Source of the DNA: JAJKIP01 sp040509055
GTDB lineage: Bacteria > Bacteroidota > Bacteroidia > Chitinophagales > Chitinophagaceae
Direction: 5' to 3'
Assembly: GCA_040509055.1 (NCBI GenBank)
Contig: JBEVLT010000471.1
Span: 1-23,528 of the forward strand
DNA: 23,528 nucleotides
In this document: piece by piece, positions 7,872-15,395 of the stretch
Position numbering within the stretch: the stretch's first letter is position 1
How the letters are laid out: the number at the start of each line of letters is the position of its first letter
The notes under the pieces: model-generated
The model's input: the letters and a program-made list of their open reading frames with translations, nothing else
Database searches by the model: none
Told to the model about the DNA's origin: nothing
Program-made: the position numbers and the translations under genes

Positions 7872-9364
7872 TGCTGAAATGCTTTGATAGTAGGAAATAC
7901 GAATGGGTCAACCCCGGCTGAACGAAGCAGTGCGGCCGTCTCACCTGACGGGCAGGCATGCTGCACTTTTTCCTTCAATACATCTTTGTACAGCTGGTAC
8001 TGCTGGAAACCCGTCCAGAAAACCGTATCGGCTGCTACAATCTGATCTGTTATTTCTTTCCGGGGCCGGCTGATCGTTTGATAAGTCACCAGGGTCTGCC
8101 ATCCTTTCTTTTGCCAGTTGGCAGCAGCCTGTTCGTGGGTGATCACCTCTACATCGGCCCGGTCGATCCCGATCAGCGGCATGGTCCACACTTTTTGCAG
8201 CGCTTCCAGCCCCAGCGCATCGGCGCAGCCATCTACCCAGATGCCCTGCCTGGCCAGTTCGTACCAGGTTTTGGTGCCGGCCGCCCACACCTTCCGCTTT
8301 TGAAGAGCGAGGATAAGCTGGTCGTCCTGCACCGCTTTATAATTGGACACATAGATCACGGGTGCATCAGGCGATGCAACCGGCTGGCTATACCGGTACT
8401 CAAAAAAATGACCCATGTGATCTGTGGCGCTAAAAAAAGTTCCGGAAGCATCAGGTACGGGTGTTATGTCCCAATGGCTGAACTCCCGGTCCTGCTCATC
8501 GCGGCCCGCCGCATAGGTGACGGTATCCTGCTCGTAGGCCAGCGTGGTAACACCAAAGCGCTGCAGGCATCCTCTTCCGTACTGTGCCGCGGTCCTTTTT
8601 TCCTGCACGCAGTGCTCATACAGCTCCGGGTTATTGATCCGGTCCAGCACAGCGATTGCTTTCTCATTGGAGGGATGCGCTTCTGCTACGATGGCTCCCT
8701 GGCAGGGCGCCGGCACACATTCCACCAGCGGCAGCAGCACCAGTTTTTTATTGTCCAGCAGCCGGGCGACCAGGGGTGCATCCTTTTCGCTGCGGAGCAG
8801 GCGGTTCAATCCCGCTGCCGCCAGTATCGTTGCATCGTATTCCCCGGTATCCAGTTTTTGCAGGCGTGTTTCCACATTGCCGCGTATGGGCTTTGTTTCG
8901 ATGGAAACAGTATTGGTCCATTGCGGCAATGCCTTTTTCAGGAAAACGGTGGCCATCTCTTCCCTCCGTGGCGAACAGGTGCCGATGATGATGGGCTGGC
9001 CTGCCCGGAGCTTACTGACAGCTGTGGCGGTAAAAATGGCCACGTCGTGCGTGTGCTCCCTGTCCGGCACGGCAAACCGGTTGCCGCCAAAGAAATGTTC
9101 GCTGCTCATGTCCTTGAGCGAGTGAACGGCAATGTCTGCCTCACCATTTGCCAGGGCATCAAAAATATCACGGGTAAAAAAATCGCTTCCTTCCACGGTG
9201 TGCAGCGGCACCTGCTGCAGCTCATCGCCCCGGCTGCTGCGGGCCTTCACTTCTATATTTATTTCCGGAAATGCGGCCCTGATCCTGCGCGCCACGATCC
9301 CGATCTGCAGCAGCGACAGCCGGGAGCTTCTTCCGGTCAGGCGTATCGTTTGCCCGCCTGGCAT
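7832..9364 (-). CDS. hemCD: Bifunctional hydroxymethylbilane synthase / uroporphyrinogen-III synthase (HemC-HemD fusion)
   Basis: Residues 1-~320 are HemC, which polymerises four porphobilinogens. Visible features are RLTGRSSRLSLLQ, the catalytic Asp in AVHSLKDM (Asp85), GTCSPRREEM, RGNVETRLQKLD and the dipyrromethane-cofactor Cys in GRGC (Cys266). Residues ~330-510 resemble the weakly conserved HemD, which closes the ring to uroporphyrinogen III; VFWTGFQQYQLYK and ACPSGETAALLRSAGVDPFVF fit the family's C-terminal part. HemC is divergent: PAPCQGAI replaces the usual PAxGQGA and SSRGD the usual TxGD. I chose ATG 9364 because HemC proteins begin just before the RxGxR strand; it lies 1 nt past the upstream TGA. 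An in-frame ATG at 9400 would add 12 residues and overlap the upstream gene. The 3' end overlaps hemB. Confidence 0.88.
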   Translation of the reverse strand: MPGGQTIRLTGRSSRLSLLQIGIVARRIRAAFPEINIEVKARSSRGDELQQVPLHTVEGSDFFTRDIFDALANGEADIAVHSLKDMSSEHFFGGNRFAVPDREHTHDVAIFTATAVSKLRAGQPIIIGTCSPRREEMATVFLKKALPQWTNTVSIETKPIRGNVETRLQKLDTGEYDATILAAAGLNRLLRSEKDAPLVARLLDNKKLVLLPLVECVPAPCQGAIVAEAHPSNEKAIAVLDRINNPELYEHCVQEKRTAAQYGRGCLQRFGVTTLAYEQDTVTYAAGRDEQDREFSHWDITPVPDASGTFFSATDHMGHFFEYRYSQPVASPDAPVIYVSNYKAVQDDQLILALQKRKVWAAGTKTWYELARQGIWVDGCADALGLEALQKVWTMPLIGIDRADVEVITHEQAAANWQKKGWQTLVTYQTISRPRKEITDQIVAADTVFWTGFQQYQLYKDVLKEKVQHACPSGETAALLRSAGVDPFVFPTIKAFQQWRKTSFPLPSAG

Positions 9365-9365
9365 A

Positions 9366-10589
9366 TCATGCGAATGTTTCAGATACGGCGGGGCAGGCAT
9401 GCAATACTTTTTTCAGGCTGTGCGCCAGGTGATTGATATGTTTGGGCTGGTGGCGGCTGGTCACGATGATCCGCAGACACTCCTGTCCCTGTGGCACAGT
9501 AGGATGATTAATGGGCTGCAGGTATACCCCCTGCGCCTGCAGCAATTGCCGGGCTACCTCCCAGCACCGGGTTGCCCCCTGTACCGGTATGCTGGTGATA
9601 TGGGATCGATTATCGTTGAATGCTATCCCATTCAGTTGCAGGGCTTCCCTGAGCCGTAGTACATTTTCGTGAAAAGCGGTACGCCGTTCGGGATGTTGCC
9701 GGATAAAGGCAATGCTCTTATTGGCAGCGCTGCAAACGGCAGGCGGCAGCGAAGTGGTAAAAATGAAGCCGCTGCCAAAGCTCCGGATAAAATCGACGAT
9801 GGGCTGTGAAGCCGCGATATATCCACCAAATACCCCGATGGCCTTGGACAGTGTTCCGTTGATGATGTCCACTTCTTTTTGCAGGTCCTGCTGCTGCAGC
9901 CAGCCGGCGCCATCGGAACCGTACAGGCCTACGGCATGCACTTCGTCCACATAGGTCAGGGCATTGTATTTTTTTGCCAGGGCGATTATTTCAGCGGCCG
10001 GCGCTACGGAGCCGGTGATGGAATAAATAGATTCAAAAGCGATCAGGCTGGGGGTGCCGGCAGGCAGGGATTGCAACAGCTCTTCCAGGTGTGCCACATC
10101 GTTATGCCGGAATACCATCCGCCGGTTGTCTACCGACCGCATGCCTTCGATCATGGAAGCATGGTTGCGCTCATCGGAAACAAATACGAGCCCGGGAATA
10201 TGCCGCCCCAGCGTTTGCAGCGCCGTTACGTTGGCCAGGTAAGCGCCGGCAAACAACAGGGCGCTTTCCTTCTCATGCCATTGTGCCAGGGTATGCTCCA
10301 GTTCGCGGTGATGAATGGTAGTACCCGAGATATTACGGGTGCCTCCGCTGCCACTGCCGCTGCGATGGGTAACGAATCCCAGCTTGGCGATCACCTCTTC
10401 CTCGGTACTCATACACAGGTAATCGTTGCTGCACCAGTTGATGGCAGACCGCTGTACCCCTTCTTCATTGCTGTAATAAAAATGAGGGAAATGCTGGGCG
10501 CTTTTGTTCACCTCCAGGAAATACCGGTACGACCCGGTTTCCTTCAGTTGCCGGATCCTGCCGGCAAAACAGGCATTATAGTCAAACAT
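9366..10589 (-). CDS. hemA: 5-aminolevulinate synthase (C4/Shemin pathway)
   Basis: This PLP enzyme joins succinyl-CoA and glycine to make 5-aminolevulinate. From the ATG at 10589 (preceded by GGAGAG) it is 407 residues, the normal ALAS length. The motifs are ALAS-type rather than BioF or KBL: YRYF (Arg22), WCSNDYL (Asn55), GSGSGGTRNISGT (Thr84), NHASMIEG, AFESIYSITG, YVDEVHAVGLYG (Asp215, His218), NGTLSKAIGVFGGYIA (Schiff-base Lys249) and FIFTTSLPP, with QPINHPTVP near the end. These positions lie one residue from the known Rhodobacter capsulatus active-site numbering (Arg21, Asn54, Thr83, Lys248). It heads the operon hemA-hemCD-hemB-Met8/TSUP, with operator copy 4 upstream. The C4 route is unusual for Bacteroidota, which mostly make ALA from glutamyl-tRNA. 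Confidence 0.93.
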   Translation of the reverse strand: MFDYNACFAGRIRQLKETGSYRYFLEVNKSAQHFPHFYYSNEEGVQRSAINWCSNDYLCMSTEEEVIAKLGFVTHRSGSGSGGTRNISGTTIHHRELEHTLAQWHEKESALLFAGAYLANVTALQTLGRHIPGLVFVSDERNHASMIEGMRSVDNRRMVFRHNDVAHLEELLQSLPAGTPSLIAFESIYSITGSVAPAAEIIALAKKYNALTYVDEVHAVGLYGSDGAGWLQQQDLQKEVDIINGTLSKAIGVFGGYIAASQPIVDFIRSFGSGFIFTTSLPPAVCSAANKSIAFIRQHPERRTAFHENVLRLREALQLNGIAFNDNRSHITSIPVQGATRCWEVARQLLQAQGVYLQPINHPTVPQGQECLRIIVTSRHQPKHINHLAHSLKKVLHACPAVSETFA

Positions 10590-10616
10590 GGCTCTCCATT
10601 TTAAAAAGGGGTAAAG

Positions 10617-10624
10617 CAAACTTA
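10617..10624 (-). promoter_or_regulatory. -7 box for the hem operon
   Basis: TAAGTTTG on the minus strand matches TAnnTTTG exactly and lies 27 bp before the hemA ATG. No TTTG is present at the expected -33 position, which lies at the far edge of operator copy 4. Confidence 0.5.
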
Positions 10625-10630
10625 CTGATT

Positions 10631-10649
10631 TCCTACAAAACGAGTAGAC
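10631..10649 (-). promoter_or_regulatory. Sulfur-regulon operator copy 4 (hem operon)
   Basis: On the minus strand GTCTAC-TCGTTTT-GTAGGA. It lies just upstream of the -7 box and 41 bp before the hemA start codon, which ties the hem operon to the sulfur genes. Confidence 0.7.
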
Positions 10650-10686
10650 TATTATTTGGTACGCGCTTACCGGTGAAAAGAAAGCT

Positions 10687-11511
10687 TTATTGAAAGGACG
10701 GGGCTGGTTTCCGGGCCACCACCGAAACCGCGTCACCCACCTGTACCGTACCCGGCTGATTGCACAGCACATTCTGGCCAAACAGGATCTTGTTATTCCT
10801 GCGGCGGTAGGAAGCCAATGTACGCAGGGGCTCCGGCTGTTTTTCTCCCGTTTGCTGATCGATGGTCGTAACAACGCAACGCGAACAAGGCTTCACCCCG
10901 TAAAAATCGATGCCGCGAATAGTAAAATGCGCCATCTCATCTTCTTCGTAAGGATGGCTGCCTGTAATGACCATATTGGGGCGAAACCTGTCCATCGGCA
11001 GTGGTGCCGCCAGGCGGCTGTTGAGGTCGTCGAGCGAAGCCTGGCTGATCAGCAGTAACGGATAGTCGTCGGAAAAAGCGGAAAAGTCATTGCCGTGCAG
11101 GGCATAAGCAGGATCTACCCTGCGCAGCGATTCGTCCGGCATAAACACTACCCTGCAGTTCATTTGCAGCGCACGGCTGAACCATTCATCTGCTACCCTA
11201 CCAACGGCAACCGCGCTGCACCGGTCATCCCATATCTGTACGTCCAGCGTTTCTCCGGATGCGGTAAAGGGAAGCAGGATCTTTTCACCAGCATCCTGCC
11301 GGTTATGTATCCTGATGCCTTCGCCGGTGATAACCGGCTGCAGCAGGGCCATCTGCGGGTATTGCCGCTGGGTCAGAAAACGATGCTGCTCATCTACCAG
11401 CATCCAGCGCCGGTCGTAGCGGAACCCGCGGTCCGTCAGTTCGGCGGCAGGAAGGGAAATTCCGCCCAGGGATTTGACCGGGTAAACAAATAATTCGCTG
11501 ACACGAAGCAT
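10687..11511 (-). CDS. MOSC domain protein, YcbX/mARC-like molybdenum oxidoreductase
   Basis: The 274-residue protein has an N-terminal MOSC beta-barrel (VSELFVYPVKSLGGISL, DRGFRYDRRWMLVD) and a C-terminal MOSC domain. The latter shows RFRPNMVI, YGVKPCSRCVVTTIDQQTGE (Cys209, Cys212) and ILFGQNVL. In YcbX and mitochondrial amidoxime reducing component the Cys of this motif ligates the sulfurated molybdenum cofactor, and the enzymes reduce N-hydroxylated compounds. No ferredoxin domain is fused, so an external electron donor is needed. It is read divergently from the SelW-like gene and ends 97 bp before hemA, with the hem operator in between. It has no operator of its own, so regulation with the sulfur genes is not shown. 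The specific substrate is unknown. Confidence 0.88.
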   Translation of the reverse strand: MLRVSELFVYPVKSLGGISLPAAELTDRGFRYDRRWMLVDEQHRFLTQRQYPQMALLQPVITGEGIRIHNRQDAGEKILLPFTASGETLDVQIWDDRCSAVAVGRVADEWFSRALQMNCRVVFMPDESLRRVDPAYALHGNDFSAFSDDYPLLLISQASLDDLNSRLAAPLPMDRFRPNMVITGSHPYEEDEMAHFTIRGIDFYGVKPCSRCVVTTIDQQTGEKQPEPLRTLASYRRRNNKILFGQNVLCNQPGTVQVGDAVSVVARKPAPSFQ

Positions 11512-11625
11512 AGCCCCAAGTTACAGCAAGTATGGCAAATAAACCACCGGGGCACAACGGCACAGCGCGAAACGCTCCTGTCCTTCGTTCACAAGGGTCT
11601 TTACATTATTTTATCTTCTTTTCTC

Positions 11626-11657
11626 TTTTAGCGCTCAGCCTTTATATTGTAAATTTG
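11626..11657 (+). promoter_or_regulatory. Promoter for the SelW/Rdx gene
   Basis: TAAATTTG at 11650-11657 matches TAnnTTTG. TTTT at 11626-11629 lies 20 nt upstream as a weaker -33 box. Transcription would start about 13 bp before the ATG. The rest of the 165-bp divergent gap (11512-11676) shows no other clear signal. Confidence 0.55.
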
Positions 11658-11676
11658 ATAAACTTTCTTACAGCAG

Positions 11677-11988
11677 ATGAAGCCCACCCTCATCATCGAA
11701 TACTGCCCGCGGTGCAACTGGCTGCTCCGTGCTGCTTACATGGCCCAGGAATTTCTGACCACTTTTGAGCAGGACCTTGGTGGCGTGACCCTGCGGCCCA
11801 GCGAGGTGAACGGGCGGTTCCAGATCAGTACCGATGGCGACCCGGCACAAACGCGAAGGATCTTCGACCGCAAAGAGTATGGCGGGTTCCCGGAGATCAA
11901 AGAACTGAAGCAACTGGTACGTGATGTGATCGCACCCGGCAAAAACCTGGGACATGCCGATACGCAGACGCATCATCATGAGCAGTGA
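11677..11988 (+). CDS. SelW/SelT/SelH (Rdx) family thioredoxin-like protein, Cys form
   Basis: This 103-residue protein begins MKPTLIIEYCPRCNWLLRAAY. The CPRC redox pair (Cys10, Cys13) sits at the start of the first helix, as in the Rdx family of small thioredoxin-fold proteins. Some relatives use selenocysteine at the second position; here it is Cys (TGC). The region GGVTLRPSEVNGRFQI and the FDRKEYGGFPEIKELKQLVRD segment also follow the bacterial SelW-like pattern. The last residues are His-rich (THHHEQ), which may be incidental. It precedes the sulfite reductase on the same strand by 187 bp, but that gene has its own promoter and operator. The partner and substrate are unknown for most members; a thiol-redox role is likely. 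Confidence 0.85.
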   Translation: MKPTLIIEYCPRCNWLLRAAYMAQEFLTTFEQDLGGVTLRPSEVNGRFQISTDGDPAQTRRIFDRKEYGGFPEIKELKQLVRDVIAPGKNLGHADTQTHHHEQ

Positions 11989-12032
11989 TGCTAACAACAG
12001 TTGTTCGTATTAACTCCTGATCCTCAAATAAT

Positions 12033-12064
12033 TTTGTCACCCAACCAATTCATCCGTACTTTTG
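12033..12064 (+). promoter_or_regulatory. Promoter for the sulfite reductase gene
   Basis: TTTG (12033-12036), 20 nt, then TACTTTTG (12057-12064) exactly match the Bacteroidota consensus. Transcription is predicted near 12071, giving a leader of about 105 nt with the operator at its 5' edge. Confidence 0.75.
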
Positions 12065-12072
12065 TACCATTA

Positions 12073-12091
12073 GTCTACCTATCAAGTAGGG
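12073..12091 (+). promoter_or_regulatory. Sulfur-regulon operator copy 5 (sulfite reductase)
   Basis: GTCTAC-CTATCAA-GTAGGG, beginning 8 bp after the -7 box, at the predicted transcription start. Confidence 0.75.
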
Positions 12092-12175
12092 TATTCATCA
12101 CACTTCATATGGGCGAAACTACAGTGCTATGATGCTCGTGGCCGCTGTTTTATAATACCTATATAATTAATAAGG

Positions 12176-14293
12176 ATGCAAAGCTTTCGTACAGAACTGG
12201 AGAACCCGGTCGTGGAGCGGGACATTATCGAACTTGAAAAAAAGATCCGTGCTTTCCGCGAAGGACAGATGCCGGAAGAAAAATTCCGCAGCCTTCGCCT
12301 GGCCCGCGGCGTATATGGCCAGCGCCAGCCCGGCGTGCAGATGGTGCGTATTAAACTGCCCTACGGCAAAATGACCTTTGCCCAATGGAAACGCATTGCC
12401 GCTGTATCCGATGAATATTCTACCGGCAACCTGCACCTGACCACCCGCCAGGACATCCAGGTACATTTCGTGAGCCTGGACCGTACCCCCGAATTGTGGG
12501 CCGAACTGGAAAAGGATAACGTGACCATACGCGAAGCCTGCGGCAATACCGTACGTAATATTACTGCATCGGATATGGCGGGTATCGACCCCGAAGAACC
12601 GTTTGATGTGACGCCGTATGCCCATGCTATGTTTGAATACTTCCTGCGCAAACCCCTGTGCCAGGAAATGGGCCGCAAATTCAAGATCGCCTTTTCCAGC
12701 AGCGAAAAAGATACCGCCCTCACCTTTATGCACGACCTGGGCGCCATTCCGCGTGTCCGCATCGAAGACGGTAAGCTGCGGCGCGGCTTCAAAGTATTGA
12801 TCGGGGGAGGGCTGGGCGCGCAGCCACACCTGGCCATTGCTACCCATGAGTTCCTGGAAGAAGACCTGCTGATACCATACCTTGAAAGCGTATTGCGGGT
12901 GTTTGACCGGCATGGCGAACGCAACAGCCGTCATAAAGCCCGGATCAAATTCCTGGTACAGAAGATCGGCATCGATGCCTTCAACGAACTGGTAGCCGCA
13001 GAGCAAAAAGCGCTGACGCACCAGTATTATAAAATAGAGGCTGTAGCAACTGAGTGGCCTGTGCTGCCACAGGGCCATCTGCCTACAAACAGTGCTGTTC
13101 CGATCAACCCATTCCTGTTCGAGCGCTGGAGAAAAACCAATGTAGTGCCGCAGAAGCAGGAAGGCTATCTGGCTGTATATGTACGGGTACCCAACGGGAA
13201 TATCAGTTCAGACAGCAGCCGCCGGCTGATCGGGAAGCTGCAGCCCGTGATTGCAGACGATATCCGCGTGACGGTGAACCAGGGACTGCAGTTCCGGTTT
13301 GTAAAACCGGAACACCTGGAATATATCTACAGCGTGCTGGATAGCGAGGGTTTCGCAACGGCCGGCTTTGGCAGCACAGCCGACGTAACATCCTGCCCCG
13401 GCACTGATACCTGCAACCTGGGTATCAGCAACAGCACCGGTACGGCGCTGGTAATGTCGCAGGTGATCGAAGATGAGTACCCTGAATTTTTATACAATAA
13501 AGAACTGGCCATTAAGATCAGCGGCTGCATGAACTCCTGCGGCCAGCACGGTATGGCGTCCATCGGCTTTCACGGCAGCTCGCTCAAGGCCAAAGGACAG
13601 ATATTGCCGGCGCTGCAGGTGCTGATCGGCGGTGGTGTATTAGGCGGCGGCAATGGCCGTATTGCAGACAAAGTATTGAAAGTGCCCAGCAAGCGCGGAC
13701 CGGATGTGCTCCGTACCCTGCTGAACGATTACAAGACCAATTCACCGGACAACGAAACCTACCTGCAGTATACCGAGCGGCAGGGTGAAAAATATTTTTA
13801 TGAACTGCTGAAGCCGCTGGCCAGCCTGGAAACATTGCAGGCCGAAGATTATATCGACTGGGGCCAGGAGGAAAGATTCTCCACCGCCATCGGCGTGGGT
13901 GAATGCGCCGGCGTGATGATCGACCTGGTAGCCACCCTGCTGCTCGAAGCGGAAGAGAAGCTGCAGCTAAGCGAAGAATGCCTGAACAATGCAGCATGGG
14001 CCGACGGCATCTATCATGCTTACGCATCGTTTATACATACGGCCAAAGCATTATTACTCCAGCAGGGCGTGCAATGCAATACGCAGCACGGTATCCTGAA
14101 CGATTTCGACAAACATTTTGTTGAAAAAGGATTGTATACAAATGATGCCAGCTTCAAAGAGCTGGTGCTGCAGATCAATAAACAGGAACCTTCGCCCGCA
14201 TTTGCCGGTGAATACCTGGCCCATGCCAAAGCCTTTGCAACTTATGCCGCCCGGTTCAGGGAACAGGCCATCCTTGCTGGGAAAGAAGCCTGA
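12176..14293 (+). CDS. Siroheme/4Fe-4S sulfite reductase with C-terminal HEPN-like domain
   Basis: The first ~560 residues are a hemoprotein of the nitrite/sulfite reductase family, with two ferredoxin-like/siroheme repeats (LHLTTRQDIQVHFV and a later repeat RVTVNQGLQFRFV). The 4Fe-4S/siroheme cysteines are TSCPGTDTCNLG (Cys407, Cys413) and SGCMNSCGQHG (Cys451, Cys455). It should reduce sulfite to sulfide with six electrons. Context favours sulfite over nitrite, but the motifs do not decide. No flavoprotein partner is present, so ferredoxin is the likely donor. Residues ~575-690 add a helical HEPN-like domain (YHAYASFIHTAKALLLQQG, then HGILNDFDKHFVEKG). The catalytic Arg of RNase HEPN (R-x4-6-H) is not visible, so a binding or structural role is more likely. 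Total 705 residues, longer than plain reductases. It converges on the SUMT gene. Confidence 0.92.
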   Translation: MQSFRTELENPVVERDIIELEKKIRAFREGQMPEEKFRSLRLARGVYGQRQPGVQMVRIKLPYGKMTFAQWKRIAAVSDEYSTGNLHLTTRQDIQVHFVSLDRTPELWAELEKDNVTIREACGNTVRNITASDMAGIDPEEPFDVTPYAHAMFEYFLRKPLCQEMGRKFKIAFSSSEKDTALTFMHDLGAIPRVRIEDGKLRRGFKVLIGGGLGAQPHLAIATHEFLEEDLLIPYLESVLRVFDRHGERNSRHKARIKFLVQKIGIDAFNELVAAEQKALTHQYYKIEAVATEWPVLPQGHLPTNSAVPINPFLFERWRKTNVVPQKQEGYLAVYVRVPNGNISSDSSRRLIGKLQPVIADDIRVTVNQGLQFRFVKPEHLEYIYSVLDSEGFATAGFGSTADVTSCPGTDTCNLGISNSTGTALVMSQVIEDEYPEFLYNKELAIKISGCMNSCGQHGMASIGFHGSSLKAKGQILPALQVLIGGGVLGGGNGRIADKVLKVPSKRGPDVLRTLLNDYKTNSPDNETYLQYTERQGEKYFYELLKPLASLETLQAEDYIDWGQEERFSTAIGVGECAGVMIDLVATLLLEAEEKLQLSEECLNNAAWADGIYHAYASFIHTAKALLLQQGVQCNTQHGILNDFDKHFVEKGLYTNDASFKELVLQINKQEPSPAFAGEYLAHAKAFATYAARFREQAILAGKEA

Positions 14294-14535
14294 GTATGAT
14301 GAGGGTTATGACGGTGAAACCTGGCGCATCCGCCGGTTCAGCTCTCTTTTCCGGTATCCGCGGGTCAAGGGCCTCCAAAGGCATCGTTATAGACAGGTTG
14401 AGCAGCAGCGATATGGCAAATGTTGCCCGGTAGCACCCAATACGTTGCCAAACGGCAAAGACAATCCGGATGGCAGGCAGCTCAATCGCAGGACCGAGTT
14501 CACCGTTCTCCATTATTAAAAAGAGGACAGATATA
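14294..14535. other. Gap between sulfite reductase and terminator, no recognisable gene
   Basis: A 242-bp stretch after the reductase stop. Short frames exist on both strands (for example a 45-codon frame starting near 14296 on the plus strand), but none has a recognisable motif. No operator copy is present. It may be a gene remnant or spacer. Confidence 0.4.
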
Positions 14536-14568
14536 AAAAATAAGGCCGGCATAACCGGCCTTATTTTT
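14536..14568. terminator. Bidirectional rho-independent terminator
   Basis: AAAAATAAGGCCGG (14536-14549) pairs perfectly with CCGGCCTTATTTTT (14555-14568) around the loop CATAA. The stem is flanked by A and T runs on both strands. It serves the convergent sulfite reductase (+) and SUMT (-) genes. Confidence 0.93.
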
Positions 14569-14574
14569 ATGAGC

Positions 14575-15378
14575 TTAAAATGGACTTAACTCCTTAAAAA
14601 TGCTGCCGGAGGCTTCGGCCGACTGGAACCAGCTGAACTGCCGGTGAAGCGCCGCTACGCTGCCAACGATAACAAGCGAGGGAGAGTGAAATGTTTTTCC
14701 TGCAAAATCGGCCGCGCATTTCTGGAGCGTGGTGATGTACACCTGCTGGTGCAGGGTCGTGGCCTGCTCGATCACGGCCAGCGAGGTGTGAGGTGCCCGC
14801 GTGTAACGCAGCAGCAGCTCTGCCAGGTCCACCACGTTCTTGGCTGCCATGTAAAATACCAGCGTGTCGTGGGAATGAGCCAGCTCTTTCCACTTTTCCG
14901 AACTGTAGCGGCTGTTGGGATTGAAGGTGAGCAGCTGCACACCCTGCGAAAAATTACGCGCCGTCAGGGGAATGCCGGCATAGGCCGAGGCGCCGGATGC
15001 CGCCGTAATGCCGGGTATGATCTCGAAAGGAATATTGTGCTGTACCAGCGTCTCCAGTTCGTCCAGCACATTGCTGAAGAAAGCAACATCGCCGCCTTTC
15101 AGCCGGAGCACGGTCTTCCCGTTCACGGCATGCTGCAGGATCAGCTGGTTGATATCCTCCTGCGGGGCAGAAGCCTCGTTGTATCCCTGCTTGCCGGCAA
15201 ACAGGATCTCGGCATCCTTTCTTGCATGGCGCTCAATGATCGCCGGGTTCACCAGCCGGTCCGTGATGATAATATCTGCTTCGGCAAGGCGCTTCTGCAG
15301 TTTTACCGTGATCAGGTCGGGATCGCCCGGACCGGCGCCGGCCAGGATCACTTTTGCGGGCTGGTTGTTTTCACTCAT
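14575..15378 (-). CDS. cobA: Uroporphyrinogen-III C-methyltransferase (SUMT)
   Basis: This SAM-dependent enzyme methylates uroporphyrinogen III twice to precorrin-2, the branch point to siroheme. The 267-residue protein carries the family signatures in order: VILAGAGPGDPDLITVKLQ, ADIIITDRLV, VLRLKGGD, PGITAASGASAYAGIPLT and, late, SLVIVGSVAALH. RLKGGD is followed by VAFF where most SUMTs have PFVF, a minor substitution at a usually conserved Pro. It is the last gene after cysN (17-bp gap) and probably shares its transcript. Its product feeds the Met8-like dehydrogenase domain encoded at 5315-6796, so the two siroheme steps of a CysG-type enzyme are split between two operons here. It ends next to the bidirectional terminator. 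Confidence 0.93.
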   Translation of the reverse strand: MSENNQPAKVILAGAGPGDPDLITVKLQKRLAEADIIITDRLVNPAIIERHARKDAEILFAGKQGYNEASAPQEDINQLILQHAVNGKTVLRLKGGDVAFFSNVLDELETLVQHNIPFEIIPGITAASGASAYAGIPLTARNFSQGVQLLTFNPNSRYSSEKWKELAHSHDTLVFYMAAKNVVDLAELLLRYTRAPHTSLAVIEQATTLHQQVYITTLQKCAADFAGKTFHSPSLVIVGSVAALHRQFSWFQSAEASGSIFKELSPF

Positions 15379-15395
15379 GGTTTTCTATTGTACGG

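Noticed and set aside
7958..9436. A 492-codon open frame on the plus strand opposite the HemC-HemD gene
   Set aside because: It mirrors the coding strand and has low-complexity, His/Gly/Arg-rich translation with no motif, while the minus strand encodes a clear HemC-HemD.
9366..10589. Annotation as 8-amino-7-oxononanoate synthase (BioF) or 2-amino-3-ketobutyrate ligase
   Set aside because: GGTRNISGT, NHASMIEG and QPINYPTVP-like motifs and the hem gene neighbours are ALAS-specific.
9366..10874. Longer version of the ALA synthase starting at 10874
   Set aside because: The first 95 residues overlap the end of the MOSC gene and the operator region and have no ALAS similarity. MFDYNACF at 10589 is the normal ALAS start and is preceded by GGAGAG.
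12167..13078. A 303-codon minus-strand frame opposite the sulfite reductase
   Set aside because: It is antisense to a strongly conserved reductase and lacks any recognisable motif.
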